Assembly (NCBI RefSeq): GCF_001894825.1
Contig: NZ_BCWY01000003.1
Coordinates: forward strand, 208,684 to 272,683
Length of the DNA: 64,000 nt
Reading direction: 5' to 3'
Source of the DNA: Rhodococcus jostii NBRC 16295
GTDB lineage: Bacteria > Actinomycetota > Actinomycetes > Mycobacteriales > Mycobacteriaceae
The position numbers and the translations under genes were made by a program. Shown one piece after another: positions 33,729-42,531 of the stretch (its first letter is position 1; every line of letters begins with the position of its first letter). The notes under the pieces are model-generated. The model was given only the letters and a program-made list of their open reading frames with translations, had not been told where the DNA came from and ran no database searches.

Positions 33729-34508
33729 ATGGCGCACCCCGTGCGATACGACGTCGACGAGCACATCGCCGTCGTCACCCTCGATCGCCCCGAAACCCGC
33801 AACGCGCTGTCCGACGACATGCTGGACGAACTACTCGCCGCGCTCGAACGCGCCCGCGGGGACGACGACGTGCGGGTCGTAGTCCTGGCTTCGTCGCACG
33901 AGAAGATCTTCTCTGCGGGCGGAGACCTCAAGGCGTTCGCGAGCGAGACGCCCACGATCGTCAAATATGCCGGGCTGGATCGCTTCCCGCGGCTCTATCA
34001 ACTCATCGGCGGCCTCGGGAAGCCGGTGATCTGCGCGGCCGGTGGCGACGTGCTGGCGGGCGCATTTGGGCTCGCCCTCGCGTGCGACTTCGTGCTCGCC
34101 AAGGAGTCGGTCCGGTTCGGGTGCCCGGAGATCAACGTCGGCGTCTTCCCGTTCATGATTTCCGCCCTCATCTACCGGAACGTCGGGCGGCTCAAGGCGA
34201 ACGAGCTGATGATGTACGGCGAGCTCATCACCGCCGCGGACGCACTCGAGCTGGGGCTCGTGAATCGTGTGATTCCGGATGACGACTTCGAAGCGGAGGT
34301 CCGGGAGTGGGCGCGCCGGCTCGCGAGTAAATCGCCGCTTCTCCTGCGTCTCGGCAAGGAGGCGATCAACAACACCCGCGACATGTCGCTGCCGGACGCT
34401 CTGACGGCGCTGCAGTCTCAGCTCGCCCTCGCGTTCACGACCGACGACATCGTCGAGGGCGTCACCGCCTTCCGTGAAAAGCGTTCTCCCGTATGGAGCA
34501 TGCGATGA
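33729..34508 (+). CDS. Enoyl-CoA hydratase/isomerase
   Basis: A 259-aa crotonase-fold enzyme. The oxyanion-hole segments are HEKIFSAGGDLKAF and GGDVLAGAFGLALACDF; the catalytic Glu expected in GCPEINVGVFP is present, while the other Glu position is Ala-Gly. Such enzymes hydrate or isomerise enoyl-CoAs. First gene of the beta-oxidation block, directly preceded by a motif of the putative regulon. Confidence 0.87.
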   Translation: MAHPVRYDVDEHIAVVTLDRPETRNALSDDMLDELLAALERARGDDDVRVVVLASSHEKIFSAGGDLKAFASETPTIVKYAGLDRFPRLYQLIGGLGKPVICAAGGDVLAGAFGLALACDFVLAKESVRFGCPEINVGVFPFMISALIYRNVGRLKANELMMYGELITAADALELGLVNRVIPDDDFEAEVREWARRLASKSPLLLRLGKEAINNTRDMSLPDALTALQSQLALAFTTDDIVEGVTAFREKRSPVWSMR

Positions 34509-34536
34509 CGGAGAAAGTGCGAACTCGTTGCACTTT

Positions 34537-34547
34537 CGGTCCAACCA
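34537..34547. promoter_or_regulatory. CGGTCCAACCA operator of the acyl-CoA ligase gene
   Basis: CGGT-CCA-ACCA, one mismatch from TGGT-nnn-ACCA, immediately before an AT-rich TTATAT box, 69 bp ahead of the ligase ATG. Confidence 0.5.
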
Positions 34548-34615
34548 TTATATCGTGAGGGCCAACACAGGTTTCTCATTCCCTCTCCACATCTGCGCTC
34601 AGAGGAAGGCTTCCC

Positions 34616-36301
34616 ATGGCGTTCGCATCGGTCACCGATCGCTATTCGGACGAACAGATCCGAGAGTTCTATGCCACCGGACAGTGGCACCGCGACACCT
34701 TCTTCGACCTGCTCGAGGCTCAGGTGGCCGAGCGAGGCGACCGCGTCTTCCTGACCGACGACACCAGTGGCGGCATCACCTTCCGGGAGTTGCGTGACAG
34801 GGCCCTGAGTCTTGCGGTGGGCCTCCGCCGACACGGGATCGCGGCCGGTGACCGCGTCTCGGTGCAGGTTCCGAACTGGATCGAGTTCTCGATCATCGCC
34901 GTCGCCTTGTCGCGACTGGGCGCCGTCTTGGTTCCGATCATGCCGATCTACCGCCGGGACGACGTCGAATACATCCTGAGAAATGCCGGTGTCCGGCTTG
35001 CGATTACGCCGCAGGGTTTCAGGAAGTTCGACTACGCCGGCATGTACACCGAAATCCTGAGTGCGGTAGACACCCTCGAGGACGTCGTGGTCGTCCGGGG
35101 GAACGGCGACCTGCCGAACGGGTCGGTGTCGTTCGAGTCGTTGTCGGCGGACGTCGGCCCGGAGGAGGCAATCGCCGAACTCGGCCCCGGCGTCGGTCCG
35201 GACGAGCCGTTCGTCATCGTCTACAGCAGTGGCACGACGTCCCGGCCCAAGGGCTGCATCCACACGTTCAACACGCTGGCCTGCGGATCCCGGCTGCTGG
35301 CCAAGGGATTCGCGTACACGCCCGAGGACGTACAGTTCGGGCCCTCGCCGATCACGCACACCACCGGACTGGTCACCAGCATCATCCTTCCTCTCATGCA
35401 CGGTGCGGCGTCGCATCTCATCGAGGTGTGGGAGCCGGTTCGCGGAATGGAGCAGATCAAGGAACGCGGATGCACGGTCGCGGTGAGTGCGACGACGTTC
35501 CTGCAGATGCTCATGGACGCCTACGACCCCGCCGTGCACGACATCGGCAGCATGCGCCTGTGGGTCGCCGCGGGCTCCCCGATTCCGGGAAGTTTCGTCA
35601 CCCATGCCGCCGAACAGTTCCCGAATCTGCAGGTACTCAGCCTGTACGGTCGCTCGGAGAACGTCACCACCACCATGTGCATCGTCAGCGACGATCCCGA
35701 GCGATCGATCACCTCGGACGGTCGTCCGCTCCCGATGCAGTCGGTGAAGATCGTCGACGAACTCGGTGACGAGGTTCCGCGCGGCGAGGAGGGCGACATC
35801 GCCTACAAGGGCGCCATGCACATGCTCGCGTATCTCCACAACGCCGAGGAGACGGCCAAGCTGTTCACGCCGGACGGTTACTCCCGCTCCGGTGACCTCG
35901 GTCGGATGGACGAGGGCGGGTACGTTCGCGTCACCGGGCGCACGAAGGACATCGTGATCCGCGGCGGAATGAACATCAGTGTCCGCCAGGTCGAAGACCT
36001 CCTCGCAGCCCATCCCGCCGTCCGCGGTGTCGCGGCGGTCGCGATGCCCGACGACCGGCTCGGCGAGGCGGTGTGCCTCTACCTCGTCCCGGCGCCCGGG
36101 TCCGAGGACGTCACTCTCGAGAAGATCAAGAACTACCTCCTCGACCAGGGTGTCGCCATCCAGAAGGTCCCGGAGCGGCTCGAACTCGTCGACGCGCTGC
36201 CGACGACCGCGACGGGCAAGATCCAGAAGCATGTGCTTCGCGCCCGGATCGCGGAGAAGATCAAGGCCGACCAGGAACAGCGGGTGCAGACCGTCGGCTG
36301 A
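34616..36301 (+). CDS. AMP-forming acyl-CoA ligase (FadD-type)
   Basis: A 561-aa ANL-family ligase with ATP loop YSSGTTSRPKGC, LYGRSENVTT, the hinge YSRSGDLGRMDEGGYVRVTGRTKDIVIRGG and the catalytic Lys in ATGKIQKHV. The TSRPKG loop is a small departure from TGxPKG. It activates an acid to its CoA ester, perhaps the acid made by the P450/ADH/ALDH route. It is monocistronic, with a strong terminator after it. Confidence 0.87.
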   Translation: MAFASVTDRYSDEQIREFYATGQWHRDTFFDLLEAQVAERGDRVFLTDDTSGGITFRELRDRALSLAVGLRRHGIAAGDRVSVQVPNWIEFSIIAVALSRLGAVLVPIMPIYRRDDVEYILRNAGVRLAITPQGFRKFDYAGMYTEILSAVDTLEDVVVVRGNGDLPNGSVSFESLSADVGPEEAIAELGPGVGPDEPFVIVYSSGTTSRPKGCIHTFNTLACGSRLLAKGFAYTPEDVQFGPSPITHTTGLVTSIILPLMHGAASHLIEVWEPVRGMEQIKERGCTVAVSATTFLQMLMDAYDPAVHDIGSMRLWVAAGSPIPGSFVTHAAEQFPNLQVLSLYGRSENVTTTMCIVSDDPERSITSDGRPLPMQSVKIVDELGDEVPRGEEGDIAYKGAMHMLAYLHNAEETAKLFTPDGYSRSGDLGRMDEGGYVRVTGRTKDIVIRGGMNISVRQVEDLLAAHPAVRGVAAVAMPDDRLGEAVCLYLVPAPGSEDVTLEKIKNYLLDQGVAIQKVPERLELVDALPTTATGKIQKHVLRARIAEKIKADQEQRVQTVG

Positions 36302-36310
36302 CCGAATCGG

Positions 36311-36345
36311 AAAGGGGGCGAAGCCGAATCGGCTTCGCCCCCTTT
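36311..36345. terminator. Bidirectional Rho-independent-type terminator
   Basis: A perfect 15-bp stem (36311-36325 with 36331-36345) of AAAGGGGGCGAAGCC type with a 5-base loop, flanked by A and T runs on the respective strands, between the convergent ligase and MaoC genes. Confidence 0.85.
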
Positions 36346-36363
36346 TCGTGGGTCGAGGGAAGA

Positions 36364-36780
36364 TCAGTCCGCTGTCACCACAACGGTCGCAGACCCGGTG
36401 ACGACGGGGCCCTTGACCCCGGACGCGACGAGATCGACGGTCGCGAGTGACTGCCCGTCCGTCTCGGTGATCGTCGCCACCGTGCCGCCCACGGTCAGGG
36501 TGTCGCCGAGGAAGACCGGCGCGACGAACCGGACACCGAAGGAGCGCACGTGCTCGACACCGAACGTGTCGGAGACCCAGCCGGCAAGGATGCCCGCCTG
36601 CATCTGACCCATCGCGATCACGCCCGGGAAACCCGACGTGGCTACGAACTCGGGGTCGTGGTGCAGGGGATTGAAATCGCCTCCTGCGCCGGCAAATCGG
36701 ACGATGTCGGTCTGGGTGACCGGGCCGACCGCCCGGGTGTCGAGGGTGTCGCCGACGCGGAGCTTGGCCGGTGTTCTCAT
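36364..36780 (-). CDS. MaoC-type hydratase subunit (C-terminal half type)
   Basis: A 138-aa hotdog-fold protein with the hydratase-2 motif FAGAGGDFNPLHHDPEF (Asp/His catalytic pair) and GQMQAGILAGWV. It overlaps the following gene by 4 bp. Together they make a heterodimeric (R)-type enoyl-CoA hydratase, as seen for paired MaoC proteins in steroid catabolism. Confidence 0.85.
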   Translation of the reverse strand: MRTPAKLRVGDTLDTRAVGPVTQTDIVRFAGAGGDFNPLHHDPEFVATSGFPGVIAMGQMQAGILAGWVSDTFGVEHVRSFGVRFVAPVFLGDTLTVGGTVATITETDGQSLATVDLVASGVKGPVVTGSATVVVTAD

Positions 36781-37229
36781 CGCTGTTCTCCTCGTTCGAT
36801 CAGGACCTCCTCGAGTCGCGCCACGGGCGCGCCGTCTGCGTCGACGTACTCGGTCTCCAGGGTGACGACGCGCATCGTCCCGCCCCGCTTGCCTTCTCGC
36901 TGTGCGTCATCGACGACACGGCGGGTGCCGACGACGTGGTCGCCGGCGGTGAGCGGTCGCAGGTACGTCCACGTGACCGAACCGACCACCACGCGTTCGA
37001 GGGCGAGGCCCAGCGAGTCGACGAAGGCACGCTGGTCGCGCTGGTGTCCGGCGACGACGGTGTGGGTGAGGGTGGCCGGTACGTCGTCGAATCCCGCTGT
37101 GCGCGCCGCATTCCGGTCGGTGTGTACGGGGTCGGTCGTGAACGTCGCGCGCGTGAACTCGCGAATCTTGCCGCGTTCGACGTCGTATTCGACGCGGTCT
37201 ACGGCGCCGGCGGGGAGTGGTTCTGCCAT
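36777..37229 (-). CDS. MaoC-type hydratase subunit (N-terminal, FAS1-like dehydratase half)
   Basis: A 150-aa hotdog protein; ATG 37229 has AGGAGG seven bases upstream. It has EFTRATFTTDPVHTDRNAARTAGFDDVPATLTHT and TWTYLRPLTAGDHV, typical of the non-catalytic or substrate-binding half of two-subunit MaoC hydratases. It is first of a two-gene operon transcribed away from the acyl-CoA dehydrogenase gene. Confidence 0.83.
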   Translation of the reverse strand: MAEPLPAGAVDRVEYDVERGKIREFTRATFTTDPVHTDRNAARTAGFDDVPATLTHTVVAGHQRDQRAFVDSLGLALERVVVGSVTWTYLRPLTAGDHVVGTRRVVDDAQREGKRGGTMRVVTLETEYVDADGAPVARLEEVLIERGEQR

Positions 37230-37243
37230 CGAGTCCTCCTTTT

Positions 37244-37254
37244 TGGACTGACCT
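37244..37254. promoter_or_regulatory. TGGACTGACCT operator between MaoC and acyl-CoA dehydrogenase genes
   Basis: TGGACTGACCT with a preceding T-run, next to a CTATAGTATCA box. Located in the 62-bp divergent gap between the MaoC pair and the dehydrogenase, so one repressor site could control both directions. Confidence 0.55.
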
Positions 37255-37291
37255 ATAGTATCATTGAGCCTAAATCCGTGAGGAGGATGCA

Positions 37292-38467
37292 ATGGAGCTC
37301 GCTGATTCCCCAGACGAGGCCACATTCCGTGCAGAGGTCCGGGAGTGGGCCGAGAAGGCGGTCCCGACACTGCCGTGGCCGGAACCCATCGATCTGGTCG
37401 ACAAGGTGCCGTTCTGGCAGCAGTGGCAGCGACTGCTCTTCGACGCCGGCTACGGCGGGATGTCGTGGCCGCAGGAGTACGGCGGTCAAGCCGCCGACCC
37501 GATCCGCAAGTCCATCTTCACCGAAGAAATGGACCGGGTGGGAGCGCCGGAGCGGCTCAACACCATCGGCGAGGATTTCGCCGGCCCGACCATCATCGAC
37601 TTCGGGACACCCGCCCAGAAGGAACGGTTTCTCCGGCCCATCCTGACCGGTGAGGAAATCTGGTGCCAGCTGTTCTCCGAGCCGGACGCCGGATCGGACC
37701 TCGCCTCGCTGCGCACCAAGGCCACGAAGGTGGACGGGGGCTGGAAGGTCAACGGGCAAAAGATCTGGACCAGCCGCGCGCATATCGCGGCGCACGCCAT
37801 CCTGCTGGCCCGCACCGGCGGCGGCCCGCGGCACAAGGGCATCACGTACTTCCTGGTGCCCATGGACAGTGAGGGCATCACGGTGCGGCCGCTCGCGCAC
37901 ATGCTCGGCGAGGCGGAATTCAACGAGGTGTTCCTCGACGACGTGTTCATCCCCGACGAGCTCGTGGTCGGGGAGGTGGACGGCGGCTGGAAGGTGGCGA
38001 TGGGCACGCTCGCGTACGAGCGGGTGGCGATCGCGACGGGCCGCGTCAACACCAAACGTGCCGTCGACGACATCGTGGCCGACATCGCCGGGATGACCGA
38101 CGACGCGGGTCGCCCGCTCGGCGAGGATCCGGTGGTCCGACAGAAGGTCGCGGATCTGTACGGCCGGGCCCTCGTGCATTATCTCATCGGCCAGCGCGTC
38201 GTCACACTCGCGGCCAACGACGGTCCGCCGGGTCCGGTCACCTCCATCGGCAAATTGTTCTTCTGCCCCCTCGTCGAGGAACTGGCCGACTTCCGATTGT
38301 CGCTCGAACCGGTCGGCGGGCAATTCGCCCTCGACGAGGTGGGGCAGCGGACGGCGCGGTGGCAGCGGCTCGCCTATCAGGCCCGCGGCACCGCCATCGC
38401 CGGCGGTTCCACCTTCATCCAGCGCAACATCGTCGCCGAGCGCATGCTCGACATGCCGAGGAGCTGA
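37292..38467 (+). CDS. Acyl-CoA dehydrogenase (FadE-type, candidate heteromeric subunit)
   Basis: A 391-aa flavin dehydrogenase with FSEPDAGSDLASLRT, KVNGQKIWTSRAH and the C-terminal GGSTFIQRNIVAERML. Where medium-chain enzymes carry the catalytic Glu (YEGTSQIQR), this protein reads AGGSTFIQR, so that base is absent by my alignment. Heterotetrameric acyl-CoA dehydrogenases of actinobacterial steroid catabolism show such inactive or half-site subunits; a partner could be the 359-aa protein at 41380. It introduces a C2-C3 double bond in an acyl-CoA. Confidence 0.87.
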   Translation: MELADSPDEATFRAEVREWAEKAVPTLPWPEPIDLVDKVPFWQQWQRLLFDAGYGGMSWPQEYGGQAADPIRKSIFTEEMDRVGAPERLNTIGEDFAGPTIIDFGTPAQKERFLRPILTGEEIWCQLFSEPDAGSDLASLRTKATKVDGGWKVNGQKIWTSRAHIAAHAILLARTGGGPRHKGITYFLVPMDSEGITVRPLAHMLGEAEFNEVFLDDVFIPDELVVGEVDGGWKVAMGTLAYERVAIATGRVNTKRAVDDIVADIAGMTDDAGRPLGEDPVVRQKVADLYGRALVHYLIGQRVVTLAANDGPPGPVTSIGKLFFCPLVEELADFRLSLEPVGGQFALDEVGQRTARWQRLAYQARGTAIAGGSTFIQRNIVAERMLDMPRS

Positions 38468-38469
38468 CA

Positions 38470-40431
38470 GTGTCCGACTACACCTGGCTACCGACCGACG
38501 AGTACGTCGAGAACGCCAACGTCACCCGGCTCGCCCGCGCCCACGGCCTCTCCGGTCTGGCCGAACTCCGCGCCCGCTCCGTCGCCGACGTGCGGTGGTA
38601 CTGGGACGCGGTGGTCCGCGACCTGGGCCTGCCGTTCCAGTCGCCGTACCACGAAGTTCTCGACACCTCACGGGGAATCGAGCACCCGGACTGGTTCGTC
38701 GGGGGTAAGACGAACGTCGTCGACGCGTGTCTGGAGCGGTGGCTCGCCGACCCGGTGGTTGCCGATCGGGTGGCCGTCGCCCACGAGGCCGAGGACGGCA
38801 CCGTCCGCAGCCTGTCGTATCGCGAGCTCGCGGCGGACGTCGAGCGGGCAGCCGCAGGACTGCGCGAGCTCGGCGTCGGCAAGGGCGACGCCGTCGCCCT
38901 GTTCCTGCCGATGATTCCCGAGGCGGTCGTGTCGGTGTACGCGGTCGCGCGGCTCGGCGCGGTCCTCGTTCCGCTGTTCTCCGGATTCGCTCCGAGCGCG
39001 ATCGCGTCCCGCATCCAGGACGCGGACGCGAAGGTGGTGATCGTCGCCGACGGAACAGTGCGGCGTCGCAAGTCCGTCACGATGAAGCCCGCCCTCGACG
39101 AAGCCCTGGCCGCGTGCCCGACCGTGCAGTCGGTCGTCGTGGTCGAGAACATCGGTACCCCTGTCGATTCCGGAAGTCGCGACATCTCCTGGGTGAAGCT
39201 CCTCGGCAACGGCGGAGACCCGGGGCCGGTGGAGGCGATGGACGCCGCCGAGCCGTTCGCGCTGGCCTACACGTCCGGCACGACCGGCAAGCCGAAGGGC
39301 GCCGTCCACACGCACGCCGGATTCCTCGTCAAGACGGCCAGCGAGGTCGCGTACTCGTTCGATCTGCAGCCGGGCGGGGTGTTCTGCTGGATCACCGACA
39401 TGGGCTGGATCATGGGACCGCTGTCGATCATCGGCACGCATGCCAACGGTGGCACCCTCGTCCTGTACGAAGGGTCTCCGGACGTACCGGACACCGACCG
39501 GCTGTGGCAGCTCGCGGAGCGTCATCGGGTGACAATGCTCGGCGTCTCTCCGACGCTGATCCGCACCCTCCGCGGGCGGGAGACGGATGTCGCGGCACGG
39601 TACGACCTGTCCTCGGTGCACACCATCGGGTCGACCGGTGAGCCCTGGGACCCGGATTCGTACGACTGGCTGGCGCGGGACGTGTTCGGTGGGCGCGTGC
39701 CGGTCATCAACTTCTCCGGCGGCACCGAGGTCGGTGGGTCGTTCCTCGCGCCGTACCCGGTGGAGCCGATTCACAGCTGCTCGCTGGGCGGGCCCTCGCT
39801 GGGCATGGACGTGGACGTCGTCGACGACGCGGGACGCTCGTTGCGCGGCGAACAGGGCGAACTCGTGTGCCGGCAACCGTGGCCGTCGATGACGCGCGGG
39901 GTGTGGAAGGACGAGGAACGCTATCTGGAGGCGTACTGGTCGACGTTCCCCGGCATGTGGCGGCACGGCGACTACGCGCTCGTCGACGACGACGGGCAGT
40001 GGTACATCCGGGGCCGATCCGACGACGTCATGAACGTGGCAGGCAAGCGTCTCGCCCCGGCGGAGGTCGAGGCCGTTCTGACCGCGCACCCGGCGGTGTC
40101 CGAGGCGGCGGCGGTCGGTGTGCCGGACCCGAAGAAGGGTGAGGCGGTCTGGGCGTTCTGGGTTCCCCGCGCGGACGCGGGCGGCGACACGGCGGACATC
40201 TCGGCCGAGTTGATCGCCCGTGTCGCCGCGGAACTCGGGAAACCGTTCGCGCCCAGCGTGGTTCATCGGGTGACGCGGCTTCCCAAGACCAGGTCCGCGA
40301 AGATTCTCCGCCGGGCGGTCCGCGCCGCCGCGCTGGGGACCGACCCGGGTGACCTGTCGGGTGCGGAAAATCCGGAGGCCGTCGACGAGATCCGTGCCGT
40401 GGTGGCGGGCGGTCGCGACGCAGCCTCGTGA
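38470..40431 (+). CDS. Acetoacetyl/acetyl-CoA-synthetase-like acyl-CoA ligase
   Basis: A 653-aa ANL-superfamily ligase from GTG 38470, two bases after the dehydrogenase stop. The long N-terminal region with WYWDAVVRDLGLPFQSPYHEVLDTSRGIEHPDWF is typical of acetyl-CoA-synthetase-type enzymes. The ATP loop is YTSGTTGKPKGA; MWRHGDYALVDDDGQWYIRGRSDDVMNVAGKRL and the C-terminal PKTRSAKILRR complete the fold. It may activate a short acid or keto acid released by the pathway. A terminator hairpin follows. Confidence 0.87.
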   Translation: MSDYTWLPTDEYVENANVTRLARAHGLSGLAELRARSVADVRWYWDAVVRDLGLPFQSPYHEVLDTSRGIEHPDWFVGGKTNVVDACLERWLADPVVADRVAVAHEAEDGTVRSLSYRELAADVERAAAGLRELGVGKGDAVALFLPMIPEAVVSVYAVARLGAVLVPLFSGFAPSAIASRIQDADAKVVIVADGTVRRRKSVTMKPALDEALAACPTVQSVVVVENIGTPVDSGSRDISWVKLLGNGGDPGPVEAMDAAEPFALAYTSGTTGKPKGAVHTHAGFLVKTASEVAYSFDLQPGGVFCWITDMGWIMGPLSIIGTHANGGTLVLYEGSPDVPDTDRLWQLAERHRVTMLGVSPTLIRTLRGRETDVAARYDLSSVHTIGSTGEPWDPDSYDWLARDVFGGRVPVINFSGGTEVGGSFLAPYPVEPIHSCSLGGPSLGMDVDVVDDAGRSLRGEQGELVCRQPWPSMTRGVWKDEERYLEAYWSTFPGMWRHGDYALVDDDGQWYIRGRSDDVMNVAGKRLAPAEVEAVLTAHPAVSEAAAVGVPDPKKGEAVWAFWVPRADAGGDTADISAELIARVAAELGKPFAPSVVHRVTRLPKTRSAKILRRAVRAAALGTDPGDLSGAENPEAVDEIRAVVAGGRDAAS

Positions 40432-40438
40432 CTACGGC

Positions 40439-40470
40439 GAAGGCCCCACACTGGATGGTGTGGGGCCTTC
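40439..40470. terminator. Bidirectional terminator hairpin
   Basis: A 13-bp perfect stem, GAAGGCCCCACAC (40439-40451) with GTGTGGGGCCTTC (40458-40470), 6-base loop, between the convergent ligase and GntR genes. Confidence 0.85.
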
Positions 40471-40500
40471 GTGGTCGGAACGACCGAATGCTCGGCGGGA

Positions 40501-41274
40501 CTACTCGTCCAGCAGAATGTCGGTGCGCTCCTCGAAATCCTTGATCGACTCGGCGTACGAGTGGACGTGCCTGCTCATGCGCCGTACGGCGGCATCGGCG
40601 TCCTTGTCGCGAATGGCCTTGGTGACCGAGCGGTGCGCCCGGACGGTAATTTCGCGGACCTTGTCGTCGATGAATCCTTCGTTCTCCGTTGCGGCATAGA
40701 TGGCCCGTGAGAGCGAGATCATGAGGCCCGACAATAGTTCGTTGTGACTGGCGCTCGCCACGGCGACGTGCCAGTCGATGTTCGCCTGAAGGAAGGCGTC
40801 GAGGCTGTCACCTGCGCCCGCGATGTCGTCGTTGGCGGCGTCGAGACGCGCGAGATCCTCGTCTGTGCGATGACGGGCGGCGAGTTGGGCGCAGAACGGC
40901 TCGATCGCCTCGCGGGTCTCGAGCAGCGCGGCGAGACGGATCTGACGACCGCGGATGAGCAGAGCCACCGTGTCCGCCATGGACTGTTCGCCCGGCCGCT
41001 GAACGAAGGCGCCCCCGGCTCGGCCCGCCTTGATGCGCACGAGTCCCTGCACCTCGAGGATGCGGAGTGCCTCGCGGACGGTGGTGCGGCTCATCTTCGT
41101 CTGAACGACGAGTTCGCGCTCCGGCGGCAGCGGTGTGCCTTCGACGTAGTCCCCGCTGAGAATCCGCTCGCGCAGCTCGTTCGCGAGGACGTCCGACGCC
41201 TTCGGTACCGCCATCGGTGTCAACTGGATGGAGGAACGTCCGTTCCGGGTGGTGTTCGGCACGGCTGATGGCAT
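40501..41274 (-). CDS. GntR-family (FCD/FadR-type) transcriptional repressor
   Basis: A 257-aa regulator with ATG 41274 after GGGGAG. The winged helix is at about residues 25-95 (LANELRERILSGDYVEGTPLPPERELVVQTKMSRTTVREALRILEVQGLV), followed by the all-helical FCD ligand domain with the metal-binding His residues (DWHVAVA, RAHRSV...RHVHSYAE). FCD repressors bind TGGT-nnn-ACCA-type operators, and such sites lie at its own promoter and at seven others here. It is therefore the best candidate for the cluster-wide repressor, released by an acid or CoA intermediate. Confidence 0.9.
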   Translation of the reverse strand: MPSAVPNTTRNGRSSIQLTPMAVPKASDVLANELRERILSGDYVEGTPLPPERELVVQTKMSRTTVREALRILEVQGLVRIKAGRAGGAFVQRPGEQSMADTVALLIRGRQIRLAALLETREAIEPFCAQLAARHRTDEDLARLDAANDDIAGAGDSLDAFLQANIDWHVAVASASHNELLSGLMISLSRAIYAATENEGFIDDKVREITVRAHRSVTKAIRDKDADAAVRRMSRHVHSYAESIKDFEERTDILLDE

Positions 41275-41290
41275 GGCTCCCCGCCCTCTC

Positions 41291-41309
41291 TGGTCTAACG
41301 GTCAGACCT
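41291..41309. promoter_or_regulatory. Two overlapping operators between gntR-type gene and acyl-CoA dehydrogenase
   Basis: TGGTCTAACGG (41291-41301) and CGGTCAGACCT (41299-41309) overlap in the divergent gap, followed by an AATATACCAT box. This fits autoregulation of the repressor together with control of the dehydrogenase. Confidence 0.6.
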
Positions 41310-41379
41310 AATATACCATTGGGTTCTCGCTGCGTTCGTCTTGCAGCCTATTCTTCGTCTCATCGAGAGGGCCAGTTGT

Positions 41380-42459
41380 ATGCGCTGGGAACTGTCAGAA
41401 GAGCAGGAAATGTTCACCGAAGCCCTCGACGGCTGGCTCGGGCGGTTCGCCGCTCCGGCAAATGTCCGCAAGTGGGGTGAATCGGGTGATCCTGCCGAGT
41501 TCGAACAGAAATTCGTCGAGGAAGGCTGGTTCTCCGCCGGACTCGCCGAGGACATCGGTGGTCAGGGCGGTGGGCTACTCGAATTGGCGTTGACCGCCGA
41601 GGCGCTGGGCCGGTACGCCGCGCCGTCGAGTGCCTGGACCGCGTCCGTCCTCGCCGCGCCCCTGCTGCCCGCCGACGTCGCCACCGACGTACTGGCAGGG
41701 GGTGGTTTTGCAGCCGTTGCCGTCGACGCGACCCGTCCGTTCGGCCTCGCCGATTCGGTGCGCGCCGACGCGGGCGGCGCACTCACCGGCCGTGTCGCGA
41801 CGGTGCTCGGCGCCGAACGGGCAAAACTGCTGGTCGTCCCGGCGAAAGACGCCGACGGAACGGTGTCCCTGTACCTCGTCCGAGTCGACGACCCCGGTGT
41901 CACGGTCGAACCGCGGCGTCTCCTCGACCCGTCTCGCGCGGCCGCGGATGTCCGGTTCGACGACGTCGCCGGGCAGCGCCTCGACATCGAGGCGGCGACG
42001 GCGCTCGACGACGCAGGACTCCGGGCGGCCGTGCTCGTGTCCGCCGACTCGCTCGGCGCGATGGACCGCATGCTCCGCCTCGCCGTGGACTACAGCAAGC
42101 AGCGGCAGCAGTTCGGAGTCCCGATCGGGTCGTTCCAGGCCGTGAAGCATGCTGCGGCAGGCATTCTCGTCTCCGTCGAGGCGGGACGGTCGATCGCCTA
42201 TTACGCCGCCGCGTCGGTCGACCTGGGCCTCGACGACTGCGCGGTGCACGCCGCGGTCGCCAAGGCGCAGGTGACGCGGAATGCGGTGCAGGCAGCCGAC
42301 AGTGCCCTCGTGATGCACGGCGCCATCGGCTACACGTGGGAACACGACCTGCACCTGTACTACAAGCGCACCAAGCTCGACGAGAAGCTGTTCGGCGGTC
42401 CGGACGTGTGGAACGAGCGCCTTGCGCGGGACCTTCCGCTGCTGCCCGCCGCCGGATGA
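41380..42459 (+). CDS. Short acyl-CoA dehydrogenase (FadE-type)
   Basis: A 359-aa flavoprotein from ATG 41380 (GAGAGG upstream), smaller than the usual ~385 aa. It has KQRQQFGVPIGSFQAVKH, and HGAIGYTWEHDLHLYYKR near the end, whose Glu is the likely catalytic base in this subclass. It is the type that forms alpha2-beta2 tetramers with a larger partner in cholesterol side-chain degradation. Confidence 0.87.
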   Translation: MRWELSEEQEMFTEALDGWLGRFAAPANVRKWGESGDPAEFEQKFVEEGWFSAGLAEDIGGQGGGLLELALTAEALGRYAAPSSAWTASVLAAPLLPADVATDVLAGGGFAAVAVDATRPFGLADSVRADAGGALTGRVATVLGAERAKLLVVPAKDADGTVSLYLVRVDDPGVTVEPRRLLDPSRAAADVRFDDVAGQRLDIEAATALDDAGLRAAVLVSADSLGAMDRMLRLAVDYSKQRQQFGVPIGSFQAVKHAAAGILVSVEAGRSIAYYAAASVDLGLDDCAVHAAVAKAQVTRNAVQAADSALVMHGAIGYTWEHDLHLYYKRTKLDEKLFGGPDVWNERLARDLPLLPAAG

Positions 42460-42475
42460 TCGACCGTTGACTTTT

Positions 42476-42486
42476 TGGTCTGTCCT
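42476..42486. promoter_or_regulatory. TGGTCTGTCCT operator before acyl-CoA dehydrogenase 3
   Basis: TGGT-CTG-TCCT preceded by a T-run, 46 bp before the GTG at 42532 and beginning 17 bp after the previous stop; it indicates a separate promoter for the six-gene run starting there. Confidence 0.5.
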
Positions 42487-42531
42487 TTAGTAACTTAAGT
42501 CCAAACGGTTTCTACGACGACGGGACGTGCT